Assembly: GCA_023374025.1 (NCBI GenBank)
Contig: SIJG01000044.1
Coordinates: 439,011 to 503,010, forward strand
Source of the DNA: Heterodera schachtii
Taxonomy: Eukaryota > Nematoda > Chromadorea > Rhabditida > Heteroderidae
Length of the DNA: 64,000 nt
Direction of reading: 5' to 3'
Part shown: positions 13,855-25,952 of the stretch, piece after piece
Layout of the letters: every line of letters starts with the position of its first letter
How positions within the stretch are numbered: the stretch's first letter is position 1
Position numbers and translations under genes: made by a program
Notes under the pieces: generated by a model
What the model was told of the DNA's origin: nothing
Seen by the model: the letters and a program-made list of their open reading frames with translations, nothing else
Database searches by the model: none

Positions 13855-15246
13855 TGAAAATGATGTAAAAATGGTAATGTCCTGTTTTGTGCCTACACTT
13901 CAAAATTTCATAGGAAAGTTTGGCGAATGGTTCAATGATCAAAGACCTGCAGGCTTTGGTACATTCGAACAGTTCAGAACCTATTTGGACAACTTTTGTG
14001 TCCCACCCGCCACAAAACAGGAAAGCACCATAAGATTATCTCATCATACTGTTATTTTGCTATTTCACTGTGCTGTGGTTTTTCTTATTCGACAAGTGAT
14101 AAATAAAAAAAAAGCATTTCATTTTCAAATTTTATTTTTAAATATGCGCAATTTTAATGCAATGTTTTTCCGTTTTTAGAAGATGGTTGGCGGCGCGGCT
14201 CTTTTTTTCAAAAAAATTCTTAGTAAGGCTGGAAGCCTGCGGTGCTGCCGATAGACGTCGCTGAAATTTTTTTTAATTAAGTTGTTAACAGATTTTGTCC
14301 AAAAAATGGGCAAGGCACAGTACCTCATAATTAGGCAAACATCTTAGTCAAAATACGGTACTTTCTCCATCTTCTGGAAGAATTAAATTTAAATTCTTAA
14401 TTTGTTTTATCATTTGTTCTAAGCTGGGATAAAGCGCTGCGCGCTTCTTGAGCTTCGCTACCTAGGCTGTGAAGCGACTCGAATTGAGTTTCGGACTTTT
14501 TGCCATTTTTTTTTTGGCATTTTTACTCACTATTTTAGTTAACTATTTTGAGATTTTTCGTCACTAAAAGTAGCAGCCCTTTTGACATATTTTGGTGTTT
14601 TGTCCAAAATTGATTAATAAAATGCAATAAAAACGATTTCATTTTTAAAAATAATTATTAAAGTAGGTAAAACTAATTGTTTTTAAATTTAATTATGAAA
14701 ATTTCCCAACCCCTAAAATAGCGAAATATGCATTATTCTCAAAACTCCTAAATATGTGTTTATATGCATTAAAACCTTAATCAAAAGGAGTAATTTTAAA
14801 GCAAAAAAGATATTTTTAGTCCCTTTAAAATTTTCATTTTCGTATCATTATGTGCTTATCCTCATTTATTATAGAATTAATAAAGAAAATTTCCCCGTCG
14901 GTCTTCGCTAGAAATTTTTTTTCTCTCGTCTATGCCTTTTATGCCAACGCATTAATCGTTGTATAATTCTTAGAGGCATGCGAATATATATTGCAATACT
15001 CATAGTAATAGCCAAGTGAATATTCCTCCTTAATTTATCGAATTAACATATGCATAGTCATATAATATACATTATTATTCATTTCTCACTTCCATGAGAA
15101 TATGCATTTTTACTTTTTTTTTGAAGAATTATCATATTTCCATTTAATAGGGAGCTAAAATTGTTCATTTTATAATTTAATTTTGAACATGGATACATTA
15201 AATTGAGTCTCTATGATATTTATGGGATTAGATTATCAAAATTTGC
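13855..15246. other. intergenic spacer between copies 1 and 2
   Basis: AT-rich spacer with no supported exon. A weak open frame at 13838-14179 overlaps the end of copy 1 and continues past it, but has no family resemblance. A copy of the dispersed GC hairpin lies at 14238-14262. Confidence 0.5.
14238..14262. repeat. dispersed GC hairpin motif, diverged copy
   Basis: Contains GCGGTGCTGCCGATAGACG, a mutated copy of the hairpin seen best at 28111-28135. It is followed by the same AATTTT...GTTAACAGATTTTGTC context as other copies. Confidence 0.5.
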
Positions 15247-18200
15247 ATGCATATTCCCTTTTTAACTGTTTTCTTCATTGTGCATGTTGTGGGGATTCAT
15301 GCGGGAATCAGCACCAGTGCTGCTGATTCGTCCAAAGCGAAACCATTCCAGAATGAACCGGGAAAGCTCGAGAAATCAAAATCGAAAAGGACGACTCATC
15401 GCTTAAGTAAAGAAATAATGGTGGACCCGGTGAGCTTATCTTCAATTAATTCAATGCATTTAGGTGTTAATTTGTAATTCATCAATGGAAAAATATTCAT
15501 AATTTGGCTAAAGAAACCAAATTTTTAGTTCATGATATCATTCGGTAGCACTAACATTAACTGCTTTCTATTAAATAGCCTGCAGAATTTCAAAAAAATC
15601 GTTAATTTTCAAAAAAAGTTATGCCCAGAAGAACTTAAAAAACGGATTTTTTAAATATTTTCCATTATTTTTTTTTGAAATTTAATAAAATTTTTTAAGA
15701 TTTGGTAGGCTAATAGGCTATTATTTGTTGATATCATGAATTTAAAAATTTGGTTACCTTTGAGCAAAGTTATTAGCAAAATATTTATTTTGATGGCTTT
15801 TGAATGTCATAAGTAGAGTGCCACGGGACCGGGAATTTTGGGCAAAACCGGGACCGGAACTTGCCGGGACCTGAGAAGCCGGGACCGGGACCTCGGTTTT
15901 TGTCCGGGACCGGTAACCGGGACCAACCGGGAATTTTTTAAAATTCAAAAATTTAAAAAAATTCAATTAATTTGTTTCAAGTGAAAATAATACAAAAGTA
16001 AATTTTATTTTATAAAATCCAAATTAAAGTTCTAAATAAAAGTAATGAAACGAACTGAAAAAGGATCCATTGAATGATTCTTTCACTAGAGTTATATTTT
16101 CGAAATGAAAAAATTCGTCACTAACTATATAATTTTTTTAAATAATAGTCCCAAAATGTGAGTTTAAAACGAATAGTTTACATTATTAAAAAGGTAAAAG
16201 CAAAGCACCTTTTCATACTAAAAATGCCAATATAAAAGACACTAACACTAACACAAATACATTTATAAGATAGTAGCGCATATATTTTCATTATAATATT
16301 GAGAAAATTTGGATGATTGCTTCATCCCTTTAAGCAGAATTTTTTGTAGAATGCTACTTTTTTCAAATTATAAAATCCCGGCCTTTTAGGTTTTCTTTTG
16401 GGTATATTGTGACTCATTTTGAGTATGAACCTTAGAAAATTAATGCTATTAATTATAAATAAATAATATTCATTTCACAGAATAAAGTTGCTTCCGAACG
16501 AACATTAATCACCACGTATGATTCCCAACAATCTGAAATTGTTAATGACCTTTTGAAAGAGCTTAAACAAAATTTGAAACAAATTAACAACCAAAAGTTA
16601 AAATGGTCGGCGGATAAGAAAAAAAATGACTACGATAAGCAGAAAAAAGATCTATTATCAATGTTAGAAAAGAAGAAGGACAAGGAGAGTCCTTGTGAAG
16701 AAATTCTGCCACTTTCTGAAGGAAAAGAATACAAAGAAAAGGTGAGTGAAATTTTTCTTATTTATAATAAATAATCGCAATAAAACATTATTTAGAACAA
16801 TTGCATATGTATTAAATTTAGCTGTTTAAAAAACTTTTCGGTCTATAAAAATATCTAATACAAATTTATAAAAAGTTAAAAATGAAAATTTTATTTACAC
16901 TTAGATAAAGCAAATCTTGGATAAATTGACAAGTTGGCAGGAGTTGAAGGGGTCCTTCTCTAATGTGTTTAACGACGATGCCGAAAGTAGCACTGCTGGA
17001 CAAAGTCCTTTTTATAGTTCAACTGAGGTAGAAGTTGTTGTTGAATTTAAAAAATGTTATCGAGAAATTTGATTATGGACAAATGAGACTAGTTTGATAA
17101 AACTTTAAAATTAGGTAAAATCTTTTTCAATTTCTCATTAAAAAACAGACGCAACTTTTCAGTATAGGAAACATCGAGGAAATTATTCAAAATAGCAACA
17201 AAAAAAAAGAAACAATAACAACAAAATACAGTCATGGTCATATGGTTTAATACACCCCAGAAAATTTTTATAAATTTAATAACTTTTGATGCTGATCAGA
17301 AAAGACTTTTACAGCAACCTGAACAGATCACATCTTTATAGTGATCTGGACACCCCAAAATACATTGAAAATCGGGAAAATTTTCAAAAAACTTAGGGGT
17401 TGGGAAATTTTATCTGTAAAAAATCCTTATGTTTTTCTGAACAAAATGTTCTACAATATGCAAGAGACCGCAAGTCTCTATGACTTACACCCGATGAGAT
17501 ATGTCCTCTTCAATTTTGATGTCTACAAAAAGTACTGTATTTCTTAGAAAATAGTGCATTTTACAGCAGAAATGAATTGCCCATACCTAAGTATGTCGTA
17601 AACCCATCATCCAAAAGACAATTTGGTAGAAAATTTTGTGTTCTATCTAATAGGCTCATTCTTTTTTACAGAAAAATTTCCCCACCCCCTAGGAATTTTT
17701 TTTGAAAATTTCCCGGTTTTCAGTGTTTTTAGAGTGTCCCGATCACTATAAACGTGTGATCTGTTCAAGTTGCTGTAAAAGACTTTTCTGATCACCATCA
17801 GAATTTAGCTTGGCAGGAACTTTTTCAGAATTTTTGGTCCACAAAATTTTGATTTATTCATTGATAAAGTGATCAGTGTTAAACATAGGACGGTGCTGGG
17901 ACGTTAGTTAAAAACCATCAAATGGAAAATTTTTGAGAGAAAATTATTCATAACTTCGCCCAAAATGAACCAAATTATAAATCATAATATTATTCAATAC
18001 AATAGCACTAAGTATTTTCTATTATGCTACAAAATTTCAAAAAAATTCGTTAAGTTTCAAAAAAGTTATGCCCTGAGAAACTGAAAAAAACATGTTTTCT
18101 TGAACTCTTTTGGTCATAACTTTCTTGAAAGTTAACGAATTTTTGAAACTTTGCAAAATAATAGAAAAAACTTAGGGCTAATGAATTATATCAAGATTTT

Positions 18201-21200
18201 ATAATTTGGTTGCTTTTGAGCAAAGCTTTTATCAAAAATATTTTTATTTGGTAGTTTTTTGACTAATGCACTTTTGATGGGTTTTGACTAATGTCATAGA
18301 ACCCATATGACCACCCAAAATTAGGGGTGGTTGCACTTTGTCTGCTCGCATATCGGCCAAAGAGAATTAATTGACATATATTGGTAGCATTCGATAGCCA
18401 ATTGAATAAGCTACCGATTGGTATAACGCACCTAACATTTGCTCTTCGTAAAAAAAAATATTGTTAAATTTATAAAATTTTTTGGAGTGTATTAAAAATA
18501 TGACCATGACTGTACCTAATATAGGAATAAGAAATACGACAAATAAATAGTTAAATTTAGGATTACACGGTCAGGGTATTTGGACAAAAACCGGGTTCTG
18601 GTATTGCCGGGTCCAGAAAAGCTGGGTTCGGGTCCAAAAAAGCGGGTCCGGGTGTCAGGTTCAACCGGGTCCTGAATAAAATTATGCATAATTTCTCAGG
18701 TTTAATAAATTTTTAAAAGAGTTTTTGTAATATACTACATATTATTAAAATAAATTATTTTACAATAGATTCGGTAGCAAAACGAAATAATATTTGATAA
18801 GCCAGCAACACTTATTATTAATTTTTAGTCCAATGCTGGTGAGGTCAAAGAAAAAGAAAAGAAAAAGGGAGGTTTGCTTTTCACAGTGTCATTACTTTTC
18901 ACAAATAGTAAGAAAAAGTCACCAAGCAAGGAAAACGATCTTCTAAAATTTGTAAAAAGGCATGAAAGTTTGGTGCCCGCTCAACACCTAGACAAAGTGA
19001 GTTATAATATGGCACAGTGTGAACTGAGTTTGGCGGGTCGGCCCAGCATGACCAAAGCAAGGACGTTAGGGCTCCACCTCCTCCGGTTCTTTCGGAGGGC
19101 ACAATAAAAAAATTTATTTCGTTTCCAGTTTATCTTAAATTTAGATTTTCTGAGATTCATAAAATTTTCTTGTTCACTTAAAATTGATGAAAACATTATA
19201 TTAATTTAAAAAAAAATATTTTAAGGCCTTTCCTAATGGATTGTGCTTTCATTGGGAAATGCGGTGCCGATAGCGTCGCCGGGAAAAAAATTGGGATTAT
19301 GAATGAGATTGTTAAGAAAAAATTGTTGTTTTCAACCCTCATTAATGACGATTTAAAATGGCATAAAACGTAAAGCTTAACTCAGTCGATCACTTGAATT
19401 ATAAAGCAAAAAGTACCGAAAATATATAACTTAAATAATGTTAAATTTTATTGCTTTGAGCAAAGTGGTGTTAAAATAATTTAGCTTTTATTATTTAGCA
19501 ACAAATCCAAATCAAAATTTATAAATTATCGGTGGATTCCATTGAAGAGCAAATATAACATTAAAATAATAAATTTTAATTATTTTGTCATTGTAAAATT
19601 ACTACGTGTAATTACCAAAGTAAATATCTTTTGTTCCAATTAGGCTCGTCAATCGTTAGATTTAATTTCTCCAAAGAACTCACCTAGTGGAAGTAACCAA
19701 AACAAAACCGTTAGTCGCACCCAATCAGAATTAACGCCAAAAGCCAGCAGCAGTGTTGGGAAAAAACTTGGGCGGCTTTTCCGTTCTTCATCTGTGTCAG
19801 TGTCAACCACACAGAAAACAGCAGACAAAAAGCAGGAGCAAAAGGGTGGCATAAAAGAGCCTGTGTTGCAACGACTACCAACCATAAGGGGAGACGGTAT
19901 CTCAAACAGTAGCCACGCCATAAGGGCAGACGGTATCTCAAACAGTAGCCATGTCCGCTCAAAATCATTCTCAGCATCGAAAGAAGACAGCGGTAACAAA
20001 CTTGGGACAGAACAAAGTGTTGGTTCAAGTGGACCTGCGTTGAAACGAGCATCGTCGACAAGGAGATACAGTATGCCTATCATTCCAAGCATTAATTTCC
20101 TTGGTAATTCCAACAGACTCAACGGCAAAAGAAGAAAGCGAAATCAAGTCTACGAAGAAGCCACAACAAGGGCAAAGGAGAAATTCGGAACCAACGGTTG
20201 GACTATAAAAAAAATAAACAATAGCAATCAATGAGTAAATTTTTGAGTTTATAAAACGAATATTAAACAAAATGATTTTCTGAGTTACTGTAGTTTTGAA
20301 AAAAATTCCCTTTAATCTATTTTTGTGTTTGCCTTCATTTCTGAACAAATTCAATAACGAAAACATAAATATACCCCCTAAGAAGCACTTGAACCAAATC
20401 ATCAAAATTTAAGTTTCAAAAACCTAAGTTTCAATAAAAAATATTTTGATGGAATTTGACATGGATTACTATTTTTATCCTTTTTACAACTCTAAATTCG
20501 CACTTGTTTTTTAATTTTGGTCGAATTATCACTATTCTTTAATTGTTTATTTTTTAAATTTTATAATAATTAAATAGGAACGGAAACGCGTGTCATTCGA
20601 GCTTACAAATGACCAAAAAGAAGGTTTATCAGAAGACGACTTGAAAAAGAGTTATCAACCGAAGCAAGCATTAACACTACCAAGGGCCTTGTCAACGAGG
20701 GAAGTTGGCGGTGGTCACAAAAAAGCTGATGAGGTAGGAAAAACTTGTTAAGGTACAGAAATTCGGCATTGGGTTTATTGATTTTTGAAATGCTAATTAA
20801 AAAGAAAATAATATTTTCTTCTAAAAATAAGTTTTTATATATTTTTTGCTATAGGGGCGGCGTTCTTTTGATAAAAGAAATTCAATTAATGAAAAACTAA
20901 TCAAATTGCAACGTTCATCAACTTTGAGTACGAGTTCAAGCATGTCACAGCGTTTTACAAAGTTTACATATTTTAGCCCAATTGAAGAGGAGAGAAATGT
21001 TGAAGTGTGTGACTTAAGAAAATTTTAATTTGATTAATTAATATCATATTAATAGAAATAAGAAATGGGCAAAATGTTAGGCATCGGATGAGAATCGAAC
21101 CCACTCGTCCAACCCAATCTGTAGGCAGCTCTACCATTGAGCTACCGAGGAACATTCATACTTTCCATTATGATTCTTATCTACCCCCGCTTTCCGTGTT

Positions 21201-24200
21201 TTAATGATTTTTGATTTTTTGAAGAAAAAATACAAAAACTAAAGATGAATAAAAATTTTAGTTCATATAGGTTTTGGGCGCTATTTTAGATAAAAAGAAA
21301 AAAATAAACTGATTATTACGTAAGATTCATTAGTATTCTAAAAAAGCCCAATTATCAAAAATCGCATATTCAATATAATGTTTTAATTTGGTTTTATATA
21401 ATATGCATTATTCAACTTCATTCATTTTAAATATAATTCACTGAATAGGAAAAGCACCGAGATTCATTCGAATTGCCCTTTGGCAAATCTAATGACTGTA
21501 AAAATGAAATAATTGAAGAAAATGCGCAGCCATTTCCTCCACCAAATCCTCGTGAAATTGGAATTATTAGCAGCAGTGCCAACAATTCTTTGTCAGAGGT
21601 GGGTGAATTTTGAGACTACTAGTTTTGAAAAAAAATAATATTCTAAAAATGTGCAAATATTTTAAAAAATGTCATAAATAAGGATGCACTTTTTAGGCTC
21701 TAAAAACTGCCAAAATAGGTAGGCTTTAGGCTCTAAAAAACCCCAAAAATAAGCACTAAAAAATGGAAAATAGGCACTAAAAAAACCTCATTTTTAGGGG
21801 TGTAAAATGACAAAATGTATTCAAAAAAGTAAAAAAATTTGCCCAAATCAGTATTGAGATAAATAATTTTTAAATCACAAGTTCTTGTTAAGAAAATAAA
21901 TAAATTAATTTTGAAGATGAATTTTGAAAAATTTTTCATTTCATGATGAGTATATTTTTGAAAATTTTCGGGTCGATTCTTAGGGGTGTATTTTTCCTTT
22001 TTATTGCATTTTTGTTAATAAGTTTTGCACAAAACGCCAAAATAGGCAAAAATAGGCTCTTTCAAAATTTTTTAGGCTTTTTAGGCGCTAAAAATAAAAG
22101 CCTAGAAAATAGGAACTAATAACTCGAAAAGTAGCTTAACAACAGCCCAAAAAAACATGTTTAGAATTATTTTTCTACCAAACGTTAAAATGTGTTTAAA
22201 ATTATACTGCTTAGAAATTTATAAAAAAGGATAAAATAATAAAAAAAAATTTTCCAAAAAAGTAATAAAAATAATTGCCAACAAAATTTAAAAGTTTACT
22301 CTTCTACAAAAATTTTTCTTAAATATTTATTTTAAACATGGAAACAAGCCAACTCATTAGAGGTAAAACCAAATTTTAATTGACAAAACATAAAATATGT
22401 CTTTTTGTGCTTAAAATTCGCTATAATTGCAGAGATTTTCGTAAAATGTTTTTTTTTTTGAGAATTTCATGCTAAAAATAATAGTCAATAAATATAAACG
22501 AAGTATTTAAACCACGAAATACGTTGCCAGTGTTTATTTGCAAGTCCACAAAATGATTTTTGCTTTTTCACATAAGATCAGGAACAAAATTTCAAGTTTT
22601 AATATTAAATGAATTTTTTAGAAATTATTAAAATTTCAGGGACACCGCCGCTCCTTCGAACTTCCCAAAGTAAATAGCCCAAAATTAAGCCAATTGCGTT
22701 CATCAAGTGTACGATGGGAACCAGGCATGTCCGTACGTGTAAACAAACCAAATTTCTATTCCAACTCAATTGAAGAGGAGGGAGTTGTGAAGGTAGGACA
22801 AGAAAATTTAAAGGTTTATCATACCGGTGCTGACAAATGAGTGTCGTTTCGTAAAAAATTGCCAATTTAAAAAATTTTTAGAAAGTGTTAGGTCATTGCG
22901 CGAAAAGTTCAAATGATTACGTCAAAAAAGGCACTTCGCGATAAGTGAGACCGAGCCTCATCTGTTCGATGTCTCTTTGTGTTAAATTAATTTTCAATTA
23001 TTTAAAATGGGTGTTTTGGCGTTTCTCGTCGACACAACACTGTTAAAAAGTAAAGCAAACCAAAGTATAATTAAGCTTATAAAATTGAATTTAAATTTTT
23101 TTTTACTAAGTTACTTAGCATTCGCCCCAACGGTAGAAATGGAATTTTTTTATAATATTTAAAATTTTGCTATTCGAACATAACTTAGTAAAAAAAAAAT
23201 TTGAAAAAAAATATCAATTTTATAAGTCTAAGGTTTGCTTTGCTTTTTCGCAGTGGTATGTATACGAAAAGTGCCGAAACACACATTTTAAATAATTGTC
23301 AATTAATTTTGATTGAATAAGATTTAATGAAACTTTGAGAAATATTAAAAATCATAAATTATTTTTTAAAAGAAACTTTATGAAAAAAATTTGGCGAAAA
23401 AATTTTTTTGAGAAAATTTGAATTTTATAAAGAAAATTTCTTGAATTTTACATAATTATAAATTTGCAAGTGTTTCGTAGCCTAGTAAATTCATTGCCGA
23501 AAAATGGCCTTATAAAACAATCCCACATATTAAAGACTAATTAATATTAAAAATATGTACATATTAATTTAATTTCTTAATAATAATTTTTCGCTTTTGG
23601 CGATTTTCAGGTGTGAAACATAGCCTAATGATAATTTTTTTGCCTTTATAATAATTAATAATAATTAATATTTAATCAATTAGGACGGTGCTTTATGCAA
23701 AGCAGATTGGAGTTTGATTGAAGAAAGACTGAACTATTTGAAAGATGAAGAAGATAAACAACTGAAGCATAACCTATTTGACCACTTCCGTCGTGCCAAT
23801 TATTTCCTCCAATTTGTTATACTGCAAAGTATATTCTATCGTCAACCGGATTACGGATTAAAAGGAACAAAGTCCAATCAGGTCGATGTTTTAAATTTTA
23901 ATTCATAATGACTAATTTTGGATAAAAAAATTTTTTTAAAAGTTTATGTCTTTAAAAATAACTACTCGTAATCATAAAAAATTGAATTTTAAGAAATTTC
24001 CCTTTGAAACAAAATGTGTTTTTAATATCAGCCAATGATTTGCATGGTAACCTTTCAAAAATTTTTACAAAAAATTAGTCCGGCTTGCTTAATAATTAAG
24101 TTAAATTTTTTAGGGGACGAGAGCAAAAATATTAAACGACGAAAATATGCTGAACATCTCCAAAGAACTTTTTATGGAAGAAAGAAAGAAACTTTTAGAT

Positions 24201-24344
24201 ACGCTGAAAGCTTTTAATTATTTATTTAAAGATGAAAGTTGCGACCTTTCGGTTGTTGCAGGTTCGACCGAACTTCGTAAAAAAGTTATTGAAGGTCATT
24301 GGAATCTGTTGTACAATTATTTTACTACTGCTATACTTCTATGA
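15247..24344 (+). CDS. secreted modular-exon protein, copy 2 (unrecognised family)
   Basis: Exons by phase and splice sites: 15247-15429, 16481-16741, 16905-17027, 18829-18996, 19644 to about 20147 or 20171, 20578-20733, 20855-21004, 21449-21598, 22640-22792, 23684-23881 and 24114-24344 (TGA). Exon 1 starts with a signal peptide (hydrophobic residues 3-18). Exons 2-4 are Lys/Glu-rich. Exons 5-9 are ~50-codon modules opening ARQSLD, ERKRVSFEL, GRRSFD, EKHRDSFELP and GHRRSFELP. Two of them have a mid-module RSS cluster and end in an IEEE stretch. The last two exons encode helical-looking segments (HFRRANYFLQFVILQ; GHWNLLYNY). All exons are phase 0-0. Exon 5 also reads into an in-frame TGA at 20232, so a ~441-residue short form and a ~760-residue long form are both possible. 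The family is not recognised; a secreted effector-like role is inference only. Confidence 0.72.
15817..15930. repeat. degenerate GGGACCGG repeat in intron 1 of copy 2
   Basis: Repeated GGGACCGG/CCGGGAC words in an AT-rich intron. Related stretches occur near 18567-18680, 30754-30872, 52635-52680 and 62456-62560, so this is a dispersed family. The boundaries are not clear here. Confidence 0.55.
17229..18512. mobile_element. Tc1/mariner-like non-autonomous element in an intron of copy 2
   Basis: Termini CAGTCATGGTCATAT at 17229 and the inverse ATGACCATGACTG ending at 18512 are flanked by TA on both sides (17227-17228 and 18513-18514). The inverted repeats extend about 55 bases with mismatches. 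Inside, a further inverted pair (about 17290-17405 and 17703-17805, sharing GATCAGAAAAGACTTTTACA) forms a nested foldback. The one sizeable open frame inside (17341-17547) shows no transposase motif. Confidence 0.75.
19261..19282. repeat. dispersed GC hairpin motif, partial copy
   Basis: GCGGTGCCGATAGCGTCGCC followed by GGGAAAAAAATT, in the intron before exon 5 of copy 2. The left arm is intact and the right arm is mutated. Confidence 0.5.
19882..19953 (+). repeat. 36-bp coding tandem duplication in exon 5 of copy 2
   Basis: Two 36-base units beginning CCATAAGGG differ at two or three positions and encode consecutive 12-residue repeats, each containing DGISNSSH. The length is a multiple of three, so the frame is kept. 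It suggests recent slippage growth inside a module-bearing exon. Confidence 0.85.
21080..21151 (-). pseudogene. tRNA-like sequence, probable tRNA pseudogene
   Basis: Read on the minus strand, there is a D arm with a perfect 4-bp stem (GCTC...GAGC around AATGGTA) and a T arm with loop TTCGATT closed by GTGGG/CTCAT. A 3' acceptor strand CCGATGC pairs with five of seven bases at the 5' end. The anticodon arm needs an extra base and lacks the invariant T33, so it is unlikely to be a functional tRNA. It lies in the intron after exon 20855-21004 of copy 2. Confidence 0.6.
22984..23315. repeat. foldback inverted repeat in an intron of copy 2
   Basis: Left arm (about 22984-23122) and right arm (about 23166-23315) are imperfect inverse copies. 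For example AATTATTTAAAATGGGTGTTT on the left matches the complement of the right end, and AAAGCAAACC recurs in both arms. The spacer is short. It looks like an old foldback element; no target duplication was identified. Confidence 0.6.
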
Positions 24345-24645
24345 ATGCAAAAAAAAAAACCGGACCTATCGCATTATTGGGCTTATTTTCATTTTTGATT
24401 TCGCATTGTTTTGTTTTACTAGTAAAATGCTTTTGCCTTTTTTCGCGAATATCTTATATTTAGTATTCGAATAAATTTCTATTAATTGTTAAACATTATT
24501 TAAAGGTTAATATTTTTCGTAACCCATATATTACAATTATTTTCTTATTTATTTGAAAATAACATTCTAATTTTATTTTAATCCGATCCGTCGGTTCTGT
24601 TGGTCCTCCTTCTGCAAATGTCCGCCGTCGCTCCGTCCGTTCGCC

Positions 24646-24705
24646 CGCAAATATCCGACGTCAACCGCAAATATCCGACGTCAACCGCAAATATCCGACG
24701 TCAAC
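24646..24705. repeat. 3 x 20-bp tandem repeat
   Basis: Three perfect head-to-tail copies of CGCAAATATCCGACGTCAAC. The unit is not a multiple of three, so each copy would be read in a different frame. Confidence 0.95.
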
Positions 24706-25672
24706 AAAATGGTCTAATTGCCCCATTGTCTCGTCGACTGAAAAAAAGATTTGACACTACAAACGATGGTCTTTATTTAAATTTTTTTCATGTTTTCAAC
24801 CAACGTTTTAACAGTTTTGAAGTGGAGGAGGGTGGAGCATACCCTCAAAATCGAGCAATAATTTGGGATTTTAGACGGGCCGGGGGACGGACTGGAACCG
24901 GATTCTCTTCGCTTTGCCTTTGGCACAACAGCAGACGGAAATCGCTGTCCAGTTGGAAAAACAAAGCCAAAAAAAGTAAATAATTTTTGTGATCAGTCAT
25001 AAATAGGGATCATTTATTTATGTATGAAAAATCGCGAAATATGTAAATAAAATATGTATAAAAAACACTGAAATATGTACAAAAATCCAGAAATATGTAC
25101 TAAAATATGTAAATAAAATTTTTTAAATGCTGTTTTTGGAAAAAAAATTCATTCTAAAGGGTGAAATAGGCACAAATTGCCATAAAAATGACCTAAATAG
25201 GCTTAGAATTATCTTTTAATAATTTAAAAATTAATTTATTTATATCCCATTTTTGGAAAAAAAACTATTTTTTGGGGCACATTTTCAAAAAAAATTTTTT
25301 ACTTTTCGCAAAAAATTTCTATAAATTCTCAAAATTTTGAAAAAAATTGCGAAATTTTGGATATTTTTGGGGGGTATTTCATAAAAAAAATTCCCTAAAA
25401 ATTCTCAAAAATGCAAATATGTACAAAAAAATGTGAAAAAGTCCAAAATATGTATAAAAACATGTACATATCAGGGGTGTGACTTGTCTCAGAAAAGACG
25501 AGAGCGAGGGTAGGCGCCGCCGAAAAAATTTTGAAAATTGTCTTCGGATTTGTTAACAGATTTTATTCAAAAAATGACCAAAACTTGTTTTTTAAATTTT
25601 TTGTTTTTATGTCGCTTTTTTTGTGGCGCTGTTTTTTCAAAAAAACTTTTTTGGAACATTGGGTGCGGGGTC

Positions 25673-25698
25673 CGGCGGTGCCGATAGGCGGCGCCGGA
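25673..25698. repeat. dispersed GC hairpin motif
   Basis: CGGCGGTGCC then GATA then GGCGGCGCCGG. It lies inside the nested element and is followed by the usual GAAAATTTTGAAATTTT context. Confidence 0.7.
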
Positions 25699-25880
25699 AA
25701 AATTTTGAAATTTTGAGTGTAATATATTAACAGAATTTGTCAAAAAATGATCAAAGTTTTGGTTAAATTTGCAGTTTTAGGCTCTTTAAAAAAAGAAAAA
25801 ATAATAATTTTAAATTGAAATATTTTTTATTAATTAAAATTTCAATTGAAAAATAATTTAAAGAAATTATTAAAAAAATT

Positions 25881-25952
25881 CTGTACCGTTGGGGAATTGA
25901 ACCCAAGAGAAAAATAATGAAAGGCAGAAGGTTTAGCCACCAGACCATATTT
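25881..25952 (-). pseudogene. tRNA-Glu-like degenerate sequence
   Basis: On the minus strand, ATATGGTCTGGTGGCTAA resembles the tRNA-Glu D arm and internal A box. CTTTCA surrounds a TTC anticodon, and GGGTTCAATTCCC matches the T arm and B box. The acceptor and anticodon stems do not pair, so it is a relic. It sits inside the nested element at 25472-26180. Confidence 0.5.

Noticed and set aside
24600..24983. 127-codon open frame with RRQ/SDVN-like repeats
   Set aside because: Openness comes from the GC-rich 20-bp tandem repeat; each repeat copy is read in a different frame and no exon context was found.
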